From: Agrococcus sp. ProA11
Lineage (GTDB): Bacteria; Actinomycetota; Actinomycetes; Actinomycetales; Microbacteriaceae
Length of the DNA stretch: 64,000 nucleotides
Assembly (NCBI RefSeq): GCF_039880525.1
Contig: NZ_CP156989.1
Span: 248,001-312,000 of the forward strand
Reading direction: 5' to 3'
Shown here: positions 16,159 through 26,173 of the stretch, one piece after another
Layout: each line of letters opens with the position of its first letter
How positions within the stretch are numbered: position 1 is the first letter of the stretch
The notes under the pieces: model-generated
Databases searched by the model: none
What the model was told of the DNA's origin: nothing
Seen by the model: the letters and a program-made list of their open reading frames with translations, nothing else
Translations under genes and position numbers: made by a program

Positions 16159-19100
16159 GTGCCCTCTCTCAGACCGCTCCTCTCCACCGCGACCGCAGCG
16201 CTCCTCACGACTGCCCTGCTGCTGCCGCCGGCGTCAGCGACCGCGGCGCCGCTGCCGGCGACCGCTCCGCCGCCGGCGGTCGCGGCCGCATCGATGCCGC
16301 CGCTGATCGTCACCGAGGTGCAGGCCGACAACGTCGGCGACGACCACTTCGAGTACTTCGAGGTGCACAACACCACCGACGCCGTGCTCGACCTCGACGC
16401 CGAGCAGCTCACGTTCAGCTACGCGTCGAGCGACAGCGACGACACCTCGACCGGCGTCGACCTCGTGCTCGAGGAGCCGCTCGTGCTCGCGGCAGGCGAG
16501 ACGGCCCTGGTGTGGCTCAGCTACGCCAGCGCCGACGGGGCCGTGGACTCGTATGCGCACACGTTCGAGGAGTTCCGCTCCGAGCACGCGGTCGACGCCC
16601 AGACGCAGGTCGTGCGCTCCTCCGGGCAGCCGGGGCTGGCGAACTCCGGCAACCGAGGCATCCGGATCGAGCGGGATGGCGCGTACCTGACGCGCTCGTA
16701 CTACCCGGCGGGATCGATGGCGCCGGCGCGCTCGGTCCACTTCCGGCTTCCCGCCGACCCCGCAGCGACGGCCTTGGCTGTGCTGGCGCAGCACGCGGAC
16801 CCCTCACCGGGCCGTCTCGAGGCCGAGACTTTGGTGCCGGCCGAGCCCGCGCAGCCCACGCCCGAGCCCGAGCCCACCCCGCTGCCGTCGCCCGGAACTG
16901 GCGTCGCCGCCGGATGGCCGCTCATCATCACCGAGATCGCACCGGACTCCACCGGCTACGACGACTTCGAGTACGTCGAGGTCTACAACCCCACCGCGAC
17001 CGCGCTCGACCTGGCCAGCATGCGGCTCGAGTACTTCTACGCCAGCGACACGCCCGCCGTCCCGCTGACGGTTGAGGGTGAGACCACGATCGCTCCCGGT
17101 GAGACCGTCGTCCTGTGGCTGAGCTACGCCAGCGGCAACGTCGACTCCTTCTCGAAGACCGACGACGACTTCCGAGCGGCCTGGAACGCGGCAGGCACCG
17201 ACTTCCGCCTGCAGCGCGCCACCGGCCAGGCAGGCATGGCCAACGGCGGCAACCGCGGCATCCGTCTCGTGGGCGGGGAGACGGTGGTGAGCGCCTCGAT
17301 GTACTCCGCAGGCTCGACCACGGCGGGCCAGACCGCGCACTTCCGGCTGCCTTCCGCATCCGGGTCCGTCACCATGGAGCTGCTCGCCGGTGCCGCCGAG
17401 GCATCGCCCGGCGTCGTCGCGCCGGAGGCGCTCGCAGACCCCGCCTTCGCGCCGCAGCCCGACCCGGCGGCCGTCGGCGCGCCGCTGCAGATCACCGAGA
17501 TCCTGCCCGACGCCGCGACCAACCTCAACGGCTCGGACGGCTTCGAGTTCATCGAGCTGTACAACGCGTCGAGCGAGCCCATCGACTTCGCCGACTACGC
17601 CATCAACTACGTCTATCCCGCTACCGGGGGCGAGACGCTGTGGCCGGCGACGCCTGGCGACATCGTCATCCCCGCTGGCGGCACGCTCGTGCTCTGGATC
17701 AAGAACGGCGGCAACGGCGAGCTGGACGCCTCCGCGTTCAACGAGGAGTTCGGCACGTCGCTGACGCTCGGCGAGGACCTCGCCGAGATCTCCTCCGGCG
17801 GCATGGCCAACAGCGGCCCACGCGGCATCGAACTGATCACGAACACGGGCTATGTCGTCAGCAGCGCGTTCTTCAACATGGATGCCGCCGTCGACGACGT
17901 GCACCCCGATCAGGGCATCCGCTATGTCACGAGCACGGGCGACGTCGCGAAGCAGCAGCTGCTCGACCTGCAGCCGGCGACCCCTGGCGCGGTGCAGCGC
18001 GATCAGGTGCCGAGCGGCCTCATCATCGTGCCGGCCGACACGGCAGCGCCGGCGGTCGATGACCTGACCGGCGCGGAGATCGATCCGACCGTCGACTTCC
18101 CGTTGGAGTTCCGCGTGACCGACGATGTGCAGGTGCGGACGGTCAGCGTGACCGTGCGCAACGACGTTGACGCCGAGCCGACCTCGCTCAATCTCGTCGA
18201 CACCGGGGACGCCATCTTCGGCGCTCACATCGACTACGCCGACATGACCGGCAAGCGCTGGTACGAGTACACCGTCCGCGCCTCCGACGGCACGAACCAC
18301 ACCGTCATGGACACCCGCCGCGTCACCGTCGCGGGCGCGAGCTCCGAGCCGCTGCGCATCAACCTCGACGAGGGGCAGTACGTCGGCGGCACCGCCGCGG
18401 TCGCGGCCACGAGCGAGCAGCGCGCCGAGTCGATCGAGCTCTCGATCGATGGCGCGCCGGTCGACACGGCCGCAAACCTGGAGCATGCGCCGATGTTCGC
18501 CTTCGAGGCGACCGGGGTCGACTACTACTTCAAGAACGGTGTGCGTGTCGGAGAGGAGGTGCTGCGCGTCTTCGACGTCGGCATCTACACCGGCAGTGGC
18601 ACGATCGCCACGCCGGTGCCGCTCGAGCATGTCCGGCAGGGGGAGGAGCTCGTCGTGAGCGTCTGGGCTGGCACCAAGAAGGCACCCGAGATCGATCTCG
18701 CCGAGAACAACGACGACTTCACCGTCTGGGATCTGCGCCTCATCCTGCCCGACGGGCGCACGCTGCGCCCGATCGGCTACGACGACCCCGCACTGCGGCT
18801 GGCCATGGGCGACAGCGTGAACGCGAGCGGTGGCGCGACCGGCAAGCTCGACTTCTACGATGCGCGCTTCGCGCTGCCGGACGACGCCTTCAGCGCGCGT
18901 GCGGCGGAATGGGACACGACCGCGGTGGTCGACGGCCCGGTCGAGATCTCGGCGACTGACGGTGAACGCGCCGTCGAGCGCACCGTGGTCGTCGACAACA
19001 CGGCGCCGACGATCACGGGGCTCGTGACCGCCGAATCCGTCGACGGCACGACCTTCCAGGGCGAGATCGTCATGGATCCGCAGATCGAGGATGCGGGCGT

Positions 19101-21318
19101 CGGTGCGATCACGACGGTCGCGACCTTCGACGGTGTGCGGCTGCGCGCGCTGCCCCACACGACCTCGTCGATCGACCTGACACCCGGCGAGCACACGCTG
19201 GAGGTGACTGCCACCGACGGCCTCGGCAACACCGTGACCGAGACCGAGACCTTCACGACCGTCGACGAGCAGCCCGGCGTGATCGGCGAGCTCTCGCCCG
19301 CCGACGGCGACCAGGTCGAGGCCGGCGACGTGACACTCTCGGCGGTCGTCGCCGACCCGAACGGCGACGACCTGGCGCGTGTCGAGTTCCGCGAGGGGCG
19401 CCGCGTCGACCTCGGCGACGCCGGTGTGCGAGCCCAGGGCGGCACCGTGGGTGACGCGCTGACCACGGAGCGGGACGGCGCGGAGCCGCTCTCGGCCGAG
19501 CAGCTGCGCAGCATCACCGCGGTGGACGGGCTCGCTGAGCTGTCCTCGGCTGCGGCGTTCCCGTACCAGCTCTTCGACATCGAGGTGAGCGAGGCGGAGG
19601 CGGACGCGCAGGTGCGTGCGACCTGGTCTGGTCGTGCGAACGAGGGCGCCAGCGTGATGCTCTACGCGCTCCGCGCCGACGGCTCGGGCTGGGACGAGGT
19701 CGACCGTCACGTCGCCGACAGCGGCGAGGCGTTCACGCTCGAGGGCGTCGTCGAGGCCGCGCGGTACCGCGCCGACGGTGCCGTGCGCCTGCTCGTGCAG
19801 CACTCCGAGGGCTTCGCGGGCGAGGACCTCAGCGACCGGGGCACTGCGGTGGAGCAGCACCATCCGGAGGACGTCGACCGCTCGGAGTACGACTTCACCT
19901 TCGCGTGGGAGTCGGACACGCAGTACTACAACGAGAACACCAAGGAGGGTGAGCCGTACCGCCACCAGCAGGCGATCCACACATACCTGCTCGACCAGCG
20001 CGAGGATCTGAACCTGCAGTACCTGTTCCACACCGGCGACATCGTGGACGACTTCGACCAGATCTACCAGTGGGAGAACGCCGAGGCGGAGTACTCGCGT
20101 CTCGACGACGCAGGACTGCCCTACGGCGTGCTCGCCGGCAACCACGATGTCGGTGCGCACCTGGAGGACTACACCTACTTCAGCCGCTACTTCGGGGAGG
20201 ATCGCTTCGCCGGGAACCCCTGGCATGGCGGCAGCTACCAGGACAACGAGGGCCACTACGACCTGCTGTCGGCAGGCGGCATCGACTTCATCATGCTGTA
20301 CACCGGCTGGCTGCCGGCTGACGAGAGCATCGCGTGGATGAACGAGGTGCTGGCGCAGTACCCCGATCGTGCGGCGATCATCGCGCAGCACGAGTTCATC
20401 CTCACCACCGGCGGCCTCGGCGAGATCCCGCAGCGCGTGATGGACGAGGTCGTGGCGACCAACCCGAACGTGCGCATGGTCTTCTCCGGCCACTACCACG
20501 ACGCCGAGACCCGCACCGATGACTTCGACGACGACGGGGACGGCGTGAGTGACCGCACCGTCTACTCGATGCTGTTCGACTACCAGGGCCTGCCGGAAGG
20601 TGGTCTCGGCTGCCTCCGCCTGCTGCACTTCGACAACGAGGGCGAGCGCATGATGGTGCGCACCTACTCGCCGTCGCTGCACGACTACGACGCCGAGCAC
20701 GAGGGCATCGATGACGCGATGCAGTCGTTCGAGCTCACCTACGACGAGCTGCGGCTCACCCCGACCGTGCGCACCTTGGGCACGGATGCGTTCTCGGCGG
20801 AGATCCTCAGCTCGGAGGTCATCGCATCGTTCGAGGACGTGGCCAGCGGCACGCCGCTGAGCGCGAAGTGGTCGCTCACGGAGCCCGGCGAGTACGGCTG
20901 GTACGTCTTCAGCGAGGATGTCTTCGGCGCCACCGATCGCTCACCGATCGCCAGGTTCACTGTCGTCGACGCGACGACCCCGACGCCCGACCCGGGCACG
21001 GGCGAGCCGGGTACGGGCGACCCGAGTACTGGCGCGCCGGGTACGGGCGACCCGGGCGCGGGCGACCCGGGCGATGGCGAGCCGGACCCCGGCACAGGGG
21101 AGCCTGGCGGCGAGTCTGGCGGGGAGGACGGCGGTGCGCAGCCTGACCCGAGCGCGCCGGGTGCCGAGCAGCCCGGCGGCGACAACGGCTCGGACGAGCT
21201 GCCGGTGACCGGGGCGGACGCGGGAGCGGTGCTCTCGTGGGTGCTCGCGGCCTTGCTGCTGATGCTCGCGGGCGTGGCCATGCTCGTGTCGCGCCTCGCG
21301 CCCGCCCGCAAGAGCTGA
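16159..21318 (+). CDS. LPXTG-anchored surface protein with lamin-tail and metallophosphoesterase domains
   Basis: This 1719-residue secreted protein starts with a Sec signal peptide (about 1-30). Three lamin-tail-like (LTD) domains follow (about 48-190, 252-395 and 445-585), each beginning LIVTE/LIITE/LQITE and carrying FEYVEVYN-type strands. Ig-like segments occupy about 620-1140. A calcineurin-like phosphoesterase domain (about 1240-1500) has DTQ at 1253, GDIVDD at 1293, GNHD at 1327 and GHYHD at 1444. A Gly/Pro/Thr/Asp-rich wall spanner precedes LPVTG at 1681-1685, a membrane helix and a basic tail, so a sortase should anchor it. It probably hydrolyses an extracellular phosphoester. GTG start. 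Confidence 0.9.
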   Translation: MPSLRPLLSTATAALLTTALLLPPASATAAPLPATAPPPAVAAASMPPLIVTEVQADNVGDDHFEYFEVHNTTDAVLDLDAEQLTFSYASSDSDDTSTGVDLVLEEPLVLAAGETALVWLSYASADGAVDSYAHTFEEFRSEHAVDAQTQVVRSSGQPGLANSGNRGIRIERDGAYLTRSYYPAGSMAPARSVHFRLPADPAATALAVLAQHADPSPGRLEAETLVPAEPAQPTPEPEPTPLPSPGTGVAAGWPLIITEIAPDSTGYDDFEYVEVYNPTATALDLASMRLEYFYASDTPAVPLTVEGETTIAPGETVVLWLSYASGNVDSFSKTDDDFRAAWNAAGTDFRLQRATGQAGMANGGNRGIRLVGGETVVSASMYSAGSTTAGQTAHFRLPSASGSVTMELLAGAAEASPGVVAPEALADPAFAPQPDPAAVGAPLQITEILPDAATNLNGSDGFEFIELYNASSEPIDFADYAINYVYPATGGETLWPATPGDIVIPAGGTLVLWIKNGGNGELDASAFNEEFGTSLTLGEDLAEISSGGMANSGPRGIELITNTGYVVSSAFFNMDAAVDDVHPDQGIRYVTSTGDVAKQQLLDLQPATPGAVQRDQVPSGLIIVPADTAAPAVDDLTGAEIDPTVDFPLEFRVTDDVQVRTVSVTVRNDVDAEPTSLNLVDTGDAIFGAHIDYADMTGKRWYEYTVRASDGTNHTVMDTRRVTVAGASSEPLRINLDEGQYVGGTAAVAATSEQRAESIELSIDGAPVDTAANLEHAPMFAFEATGVDYYFKNGVRVGEEVLRVFDVGIYTGSGTIATPVPLEHVRQGEELVVSVWAGTKKAPEIDLAENNDDFTVWDLRLILPDGRTLRPIGYDDPALRLAMGDSVNASGGATGKLDFYDARFALPDDAFSARAAEWDTTAVVDGPVEISATDGERAVERTVVVDNTAPTITGLVTAESVDGTTFQGEIVMDPQIEDAGVGAITTVATFDGVRLRALPHTTSSIDLTPGEHTLEVTATDGLGNTVTETETFTTVDEQPGVIGELSPADGDQVEAGDVTLSAVVADPNGDDLARVEFREGRRVDLGDAGVRAQGGTVGDALTTERDGAEPLSAEQLRSITAVDGLAELSSAAAFPYQLFDIEVSEAEADAQVRATWSGRANEGASVMLYALRADGSGWDEVDRHVADSGEAFTLEGVVEAARYRADGAVRLLVQHSEGFAGEDLSDRGTAVEQHHPEDVDRSEYDFTFAWESDTQYYNENTKEGEPYRHQQAIHTYLLDQREDLNLQYLFHTGDIVDDFDQIYQWENAEAEYSRLDDAGLPYGVLAGNHDVGAHLEDYTYFSRYFGEDRFAGNPWHGGSYQDNEGHYDLLSAGGIDFIMLYTGWLPADESIAWMNEVLAQYPDRAAIIAQHEFILTTGGLGEIPQRVMDEVVATNPNVRMVFSGHYHDAETRTDDFDDDGDGVSDRTVYSMLFDYQGLPEGGLGCLRLLHFDNEGERMMVRTYSPSLHDYDAEHEGIDDAMQSFELTYDELRLTPTVRTLGTDAFSAEILSSEVIASFEDVASGTPLSAKWSLTEPGEYGWYVFSEDVFGATDRSPIARFTVVDATTPTPDPGTGEPGTGDPSTGAPGTGDPGAGDPGDGEPDPGTGEPGGESGGEDGGAQPDPSAPGAEQPGGDNGSDELPVTGADAGAVLSWVLAALLLMLAGVAMLVSRLAPARKS

Positions 21319-21333
21319 TCGAGCGGTGCACAC

Positions 21334-21370
21334 GGCGAGGGCCGGCCCGTTCGCTCGGGCTGCCCTCGCC
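21334..21370 (+). terminator. Hairpin after the LPXTG phosphoesterase gene
   Basis: A perfect 9-bp stem (GGCGAGGGC at 21334-21342, GCCCTCGCC at 21362-21370) continues inward through a smaller GCCCG/CGGGC stem. It starts 16 bases after the stop codon. Confidence 0.6.
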
Positions 21371-21380
21371 GCCCGCGCAC

Positions 21381-21441
21381 CAGAAGTGTCGCAAGCGGTC
21401 GCTCAGCCGCATCCATAGCGACCGATAGCGACAACTCTGCG
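21381..21441. repeat. Family C palindromic repeat, copy 2
   Basis: This is the second copy of the element at 14037-14097, sharing CAGAAGTGTCGCAAGCGGTC on the left and TAGCGACAACTCTGCG on the right. It lies between the convergent phosphoesterase and M18 genes and, as in copy 1, is followed within about 20 bases by a family A element. Confidence 0.75.
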
Positions 21442-21460
21442 AGGTGACCCTTGCGGCACT

Positions 21461-21509
21461 GGCACGAAACTGTCGCCGCGGCGCGTCGGATGCCACCATT
21501 CGGTACCGG
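21461..21509. repeat. Family A palindromic repeat, degenerate copy
   Basis: Left arm GGCACGAAACTGTCGCC and right arm GCCACCATTCGGTACCGG match the family A ends but pair poorly with each other. It is probably a decayed copy. Confidence 0.55.
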
Positions 21510-21527
21510 TCGCGTGGCGGGACGCGC

Positions 21528-22820
21528 TCAGGCGCGGAAGAAGGCCTCCGCCACGCGCGTCAGGTCGAAGAGGTCGCTGACGCCCGCGAGCTCGCGCGCC
21601 GAGTGCATCGACAGGATCGGGATGCCGACGTCGACGGTGCGGATGCCGAGGCGCGTGGCGGTGATCGGCCCGATCGTCGAGCCGCACGGCACGGTGTTGT
21701 TCGAGACGAACTCCTGGCTCGTCACGCCTCCCTGCGCACACCAGCTGTGCCAAGCCGCTGCTCCGACGCCGTCGGTCGCGTAGCGCTGGTTGGCGTTGAT
21801 CTTCAGGATCGGCCCCGATCCGAGCACCGGTCGCACGAGCGGATCGTGCTTGTCGGCGAAGTTCGGGTGCACGGAGTGGCCGACGTCGCTCGAGACGCAC
21901 CAGGACGCGGCGAGCGCACGCATCCGCTCTTCCCGGTCGGCGCCGAGGCCGAGCCCGATACGCTCCAGCACGTCGGCGAGGAAGGGGCCCGCGGCGCCCG
22001 AGCGGGTCGCCGAGCCGATCTCCTCGTGGTCGAAGACGGCCAGCACCGGGATGTGGTCGCCGTCGAAGTCGTCCGCCCCCGCCGCGAGCGCGACCGCGCC
22101 GGCATGCACGCTTGCGAGGTCGTCCAGGCGGCCGGCGGCGAAGAAGACATCGTCGTGGCCGAAGACGGCCCCGCGGGCGGCATCCGCGGTGACCAGGTCG
22201 TAGCCGCGGATGCGGCCAGGGTCGACGGGGTCGCCGTCGACGGTGGCGGATGCCGCGACCTCGGCGAGCAGGTCGGCCGACTCGGCGGCGCCCAGGCCCC
22301 ACACCGGCTGCGTGTGCGACTGCTTGTTGAGCGCGAGCCCGTCGTTCGCCTCGCGGTCGAGGTGGATCGCGAGCTGCGGCAGCCGCAGCAGCGGGCCGGA
22401 GTCGGCCAGCACCTGGGTGCCGTCGTCGAGCACGAGTCGGCCGGCCAGGCGCAGCTCGCGGTCGAGCCACGAGTTCAGCAGCGGGCCGCCGTAGATCTCG
22501 ACGCCCGCCTGCAGCCACCCGAGCCTGCCGGTGGTCGGCTGCGGCTTGAGCTTGAAGCCGGGGGAGTCGCTGTGCGCGCCGAAGATGCGCACCGGGGTCG
22601 TGCCGGTCGCCGACGGTGGCACGATCCAGGCGATCACGGCGCCCTCGCGCACCACCAGGTGCTTGCCCGGCGTGGTGGGCCATGCATCCGCCTCGTCGAG
22701 CGCAGCGAATCCCGCGTCGGCCAGTCGGCGGGCGACCTCCGCGGCGGCGTGATAGCTCGACGGGGAGGCCTCGATGAACGCGGCGAGATCGTCGGCGTGG
22801 GCGAACGGGGCGGTGGGCAC
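21528..22820 (-). CDS. M18 family aminopeptidase
   Basis: This 430-residue enzyme is an M18 (aspartyl aminopeptidase-like) metallopeptidase. It has GAHSDSPGFKLKP with the first zinc His (about residue 83), GRLDDLAS with the bridging Asp, DHEEIGS with the catalytic Glu pair, the SSDVGHSVHPNF region, and a C-terminal HSARELAG stretch with the last His ligand. It removes N-terminal residues from peptides in the cytoplasm, probably as a large oligomer. There is no signal peptide. It is convergent with the LPXTG phosphoesterase. Confidence 0.94.
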   Translation of the reverse strand: MPTAPFAHADDLAAFIEASPSSYHAAAEVARRLADAGFAALDEADAWPTTPGKHLVVREGAVIAWIVPPSATGTTPVRIFGAHSDSPGFKLKPQPTTGRLGWLQAGVEIYGGPLLNSWLDRELRLAGRLVLDDGTQVLADSGPLLRLPQLAIHLDREANDGLALNKQSHTQPVWGLGAAESADLLAEVAASATVDGDPVDPGRIRGYDLVTADAARGAVFGHDDVFFAAGRLDDLASVHAGAVALAAGADDFDGDHIPVLAVFDHEEIGSATRSGAAGPFLADVLERIGLGLGADREERMRALAASWCVSSDVGHSVHPNFADKHDPLVRPVLGSGPILKINANQRYATDGVGAAAWHSWCAQGGVTSQEFVSNNTVPCGSTIGPITATRLGIRTVDVGIPILSMHSARELAGVSDLFDLTRVAEAFFRA

Positions 22821-22895
22821 GGCAAAGACCTCCAGAGGACGGGCTTCGAGCCTATCCGGGCGGCTCGCCGGGTCTCCCGCAGCGCAGCAGCGCTC

Positions 22896-22962
22896 CGTTC
22901 AACCGGCCCCCTGGTCTGAGAAGCGGGTATTCGGCTCGCCAGACCAGGGAACCGGTTGAACG
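22896..22962. repeat. Family B palindromic repeat, copy 1
   Basis: Arms 22896-22918 and 22940-22962 begin and end with TTCAACCGG/CCGGTTGAA and contain TGGTCTG/CAGACCA. They form a 23-bp stem with two mismatches and a 21-base loop. The repeat lies between two minus-strand genes, 3' of the M20 hydrolase and 5' of the M18 gene. Confidence 0.85.
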
Positions 22963-23043
22963 CACACCTTCCGGAGGGGCACGGGTGCCGGGTGCTCCGG
23001 CGCTGTCGCACCGGGCGCACCCGGGCTGCTCGCCCGGTCGCGG

Positions 23044-24315
23044 TCAGGCGCCGGGCGTGAACGCGGCGGTGGCGCCGAGCTCGCCCGCCACCAGTCGCGC
23101 CGTCACCTCGGTGAGCAGCGCGACGCCCGCGAGGCTGTCCTCGTCGCTCGTGCGCTCGCCCTCGTTGTGGGAGATGCCCTGGATGCTCGGCACGAACAGC
23201 ATCACGGTCGGCGCGACATCCTTCATGTTGGTCGAGTCGTGACCGGCGACCGTCATGGTCGGCGCATGCGAGAGGCCCAGTCCCTCCGCGGCCGAGCGGG
23301 CCAGCTCGACCCCCTCGCTCTGGTACGACAGCAGTCCCCACTGGTGCGTGAGGCGACGCTCGATGCGCACGCGAGCGCGCTCCTCGATCGCGGCGAGGCG
23401 CTCCTCGAGCAGTGCGTTGGCGCGCTCGAGCACCGACTCGTCGGGGGAGCGGAGGTCGAGGTTGATCTCGACCAGGCGGGCGACGGTCACGGGCGAGTTC
23501 GGCGCCAGCTCGAGCTCCGACACCGACGAGTGCAGCGTTCCCTCCGGCAGCTCCTCGGTGAGCTCGCGGGCGGCGACGATCACGAGCGCGGCGCCGTACA
23601 GCGCGTCGCGGCGGTCAGCCATGACGGTCGAGCCGGTGTGGCTCTGCTCGCCGTGCACGACGATCCGATACTTGCTGGCCGCCCAGGTGCGGTCGACGAG
23701 CCCGATGGTGGTGCCCGACTCCTCGAGTCCGCGACCCTGCTCGATGTGGATCTCGGCGTAGGCGGCGACGGGCGGGACCGCGCCGTCGAGCCGGTCGCCG
23801 GGCTCGGCGATCGCCTCGGCGACCGTCGTCCCGGATCGATCGGTCGCGGCGAGCGCGGTCTCGAGCGGCAGCTTCCCCGTGAGCACCGAGCTGCCCATCA
23901 TGCTGGGCGTGAAGCGGCTGCCCTCCTCGTTGAACCAGTTGACGACCGCGAGGTTGCATGCAGGCTGCAGCGACCCCTCCTGCACGCGGCGCGCGACCTC
24001 GCGGGCGGCGTGGGCGGCGGCGAGCACGCCGTAGGCGCCGTCGAAGCGGCCCGCGAGCGGCTGCGAGTCGAGGTGCGAGCCGACCAGCACGTAGGGCGCG
24101 CCGGGCACCAGCTCGATGAGGCCGTACTGATTCGAGATCGCATCATGACGCACCTCGAAGCCCGCCCGCTCGAGCCAGCCGGCGAACCACGCCCGCACCT
24201 CGTGATCGGCCTGCGTACCCGCCTGGCGCTCGACGCCGCCTCCGGGCGTCGCCCCGTAGCCGGACATGGTCGTGAAGTCCTGCAGGAATCCGCCTGTCGC
24301 AGCCTCGTCGTGCAT
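23044..24315 (-). CDS. M20-type Zn-dependent hydrolase (N-carbamoyl-L-amino acid hydrolase/allantoate amidohydrolase group)
   Basis: This 423-residue protein has the carbamoylase/allantoate amidohydrolase metal motifs: GSHLDSQPLAGRFDGAYGVLA (His and bridging Asp), NWFNEEGSRF (Glu), HIEQGRGLE, and a late HDSTNMKDV. The dimerisation domain has HTGSTVMADRRDAL. Such enzymes cleave N-carbamoyl or ureido groups, releasing ammonia and CO2 and an amino acid. I chose ATG 24315, with AAGGAG close upstream. ATG 24384 is an alternative because it overlaps the amidohydrolase stop by ATGA. The amidohydrolase gene lies directly upstream in the same operon. Confidence 0.88.
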   Translation of the reverse strand: MHDEAATGGFLQDFTTMSGYGATPGGGVERQAGTQADHEVRAWFAGWLERAGFEVRHDAISNQYGLIELVPGAPYVLVGSHLDSQPLAGRFDGAYGVLAAAHAAREVARRVQEGSLQPACNLAVVNWFNEEGSRFTPSMMGSSVLTGKLPLETALAATDRSGTTVAEAIAEPGDRLDGAVPPVAAYAEIHIEQGRGLEESGTTIGLVDRTWAASKYRIVVHGEQSHTGSTVMADRRDALYGAALVIVAARELTEELPEGTLHSSVSELELAPNSPVTVARLVEINLDLRSPDESVLERANALLEERLAAIEERARVRIERRLTHQWGLLSYQSEGVELARSAAEGLGLSHAPTMTVAGHDSTNMKDVAPTVMLFVPSIQGISHNEGERTSDEDSLAGVALLTEVTARLVAGELGATAAFTPGA

Positions 24316-24380
24316 GGTCACTCCTTCGCTCGTGCCGCCTCGATGCGGCAGTTCGTCATGGGTTGTAGGGAGCCGCTCGC

Positions 24381-26015
24381 TCATGATTCGGCGAGCGTGC
24401 CGTGCACGGTCTCGCCGCCCACGATGGTCGCCACCACGTCGATCGCGCCGATGCGGTCGGTCGGCACGGCATGCGGATCGTCCGCCAGCACCACGAGGTC
24501 GGCGAGCATGCCGCGCGCGATGGTGCCCTTGCGCTCGCCCCATCCGGTCGCCTGCGCCGCGCCGGCCGTGCAGGCCCGCAGCGCCTCGGTGACGGTCAGC
24601 CGCTCGTCGGGGCCGTACAGCGCGCCGCTCTCGGTCGTCCGCTCGACGAACGCCTGGACGACGCGCAGCGGCTCGCCGGGGGCCACCGGCCGGTCTGAAC
24701 TGCCGGCGAGCACCGCGCCCGCGCGCAGCACGCTCGCGGCCGGGTACGAGCGAGCCGTGCGCTCCGCGCCCAGCAGCTCGGCCATGCCGTCGCCGAACTC
24801 CGTGATGAATCGCGGCTGCGGCACCAGGCTCACGCCGAGCGCTGCCATGCGCTCGAGCTGCTCGGGCCGCACGACACCGCCGTGCTCGATGCGGCTCGGC
24901 ATCGGTCCAGGGCCGTGCAGGCGCTGCGCCTCATCGATGAGGTCGAGTGCGAAGTCGACCGCCGCGTCGCCGATCGCGTGCAGCGCGAGGGCCCAGTCGC
25001 CCGCGGCCGCCGCGAGCACGCGCCGTCGCATCTGCTCTGGGTCGCCCTGCAGGTAGCCGTGGTTGCCGTGGTCGTGCGCGTAGTCCTCGCTCATGGCGGC
25101 CGTCGAGCCCAGCAGCGAGCCGTCGGTGAAGACCTTGACGGGGCCGAGCTGCAGCCGGTCGTCGCCGGCGCCGCTGCGCACGCCCGCCGTCAGCCCGATC
25201 GCGCTCGGGTCGTCGGCGTGGCCGGGCAGGTCGACGAGCGCGTCGAGCGTGACCATGGTCTGCATCCGCGTGCGCAGCAGGCCGCGCTCACGGGCGCGCT
25301 GGTAGGCGGCGAACTCGCGCGGGCTGTGGCCGATCCAGCCGCCGGCGATGCCCGCGTCGGTGACCGAGGTGAGGCCCTCCCGCGCGTACTGCGCCGTCGC
25401 GCGGCCCAGCGCATCCTCGATCGCGGTGAGCGGATCGGGCAGCAGCACGTCCTGCACGATGCGCATCGCGTTCTCCTCGAGCAGGCCCGTGGGGCGGCCG
25501 CGATCGTCGCGCGCGATGACACCGCCCTCCGGATCGGGTCGCGGCTCGTCGCCGATGCCGATGCGGCGCAGGCCCTCGCCGCTCATGGTCGCGGCATGCC
25601 CGGATGCGTGCTTGATCCAGACGGGACGCCCGTCGGCGGCCCGGTCGAGCGCATCCCGGTCGACGGCGCCGGTGAGCCCGAGCGGGTTGAAGCCGGAGGC
25701 GACGAGCCACTCGTCGGCGTCAGTGGCGGATGCTCGCTCGGCGACCAGGCGGTAGATGTCGTCGGGCGTGGCGGCGCCGGCAAGGTCGAGCTCGGCGAGC
25801 GACTGCCCGAACCAGACGCTGTGCGCATGCGCGTCGTTGAAGCCCGGGAGGATGACGCCGCCGCCGGCATCGATGCGGCGGTCGGGCCGGGCGCCGTCGA
25901 GCTCGTCGTCCAGGCCGATGATCCGGCCCGACCACATGCCGATGCGCGTCGCGACCGGGCGTGACGGGTCGCCGGTGAGCACCCTGGCGTTCTCGATGAT
26001 GGCGTCGATGCGCAT
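24381..26015 (-). CDS. YtcJ-like amidohydrolase family protein
   Basis: The 544-residue protein is an amidohydrolase-3 type enzyme. It has GVILPGFNDAHAHSVWFG (the HxH metal motif), WIKHASGHAA, KVFTDGSLLGS with the carboxylated-Lys-like position, LALHAIGDAAVD, RIEHGGVV, and the C-terminal YPAASVLRAGAVLAGSSDRPV. Substrates of YtcJ-like enzymes are mostly unknown. A GGAGG site supports the start at 26015. It is the first gene of an operon with the M20 hydrolase and is divergent from the PucR regulator. A joint role in degrading an N-acyl or ureido compound is inferred. Confidence 0.9.
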   Translation of the reverse strand: MRIDAIIENARVLTGDPSRPVATRIGMWSGRIIGLDDELDGARPDRRIDAGGGVILPGFNDAHAHSVWFGQSLAELDLAGAATPDDIYRLVAERASATDADEWLVASGFNPLGLTGAVDRDALDRAADGRPVWIKHASGHAATMSGEGLRRIGIGDEPRPDPEGGVIARDDRGRPTGLLEENAMRIVQDVLLPDPLTAIEDALGRATAQYAREGLTSVTDAGIAGGWIGHSPREFAAYQRARERGLLRTRMQTMVTLDALVDLPGHADDPSAIGLTAGVRSGAGDDRLQLGPVKVFTDGSLLGSTAAMSEDYAHDHGNHGYLQGDPEQMRRRVLAAAAGDWALALHAIGDAAVDFALDLIDEAQRLHGPGPMPSRIEHGGVVRPEQLERMAALGVSLVPQPRFITEFGDGMAELLGAERTARSYPAASVLRAGAVLAGSSDRPVAPGEPLRVVQAFVERTTESGALYGPDERLTVTEALRACTAGAAQATGWGERKGTIARGMLADLVVLADDPHAVPTDRIGAIDVVATIVGGETVHGTLAES

Positions 26016-26173
26016 TCGCGAGCCTCCACTCTGCTGCAGAACCCTCATTCAATCTGGGCATGGTGACAGCGGCAATGGGGCCTGGGCACCGGAACCGATC
26101 GGTAGAGTGTGCAACAGCACAGCCCCTGCTGGTCGCGAGCCCGCGGGTGCGTTGGGCGATGTGAGGAGCGACC

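Noticed and set aside
16804-20700. A 1298-codon open frame on the minus strand inside the LPXTG phosphoesterase
   Set aside because: It is a mirror of the real gene: rich in Arg, Val, Asp, His and Gly without any recognisable motif, while the plus strand has clear domains.
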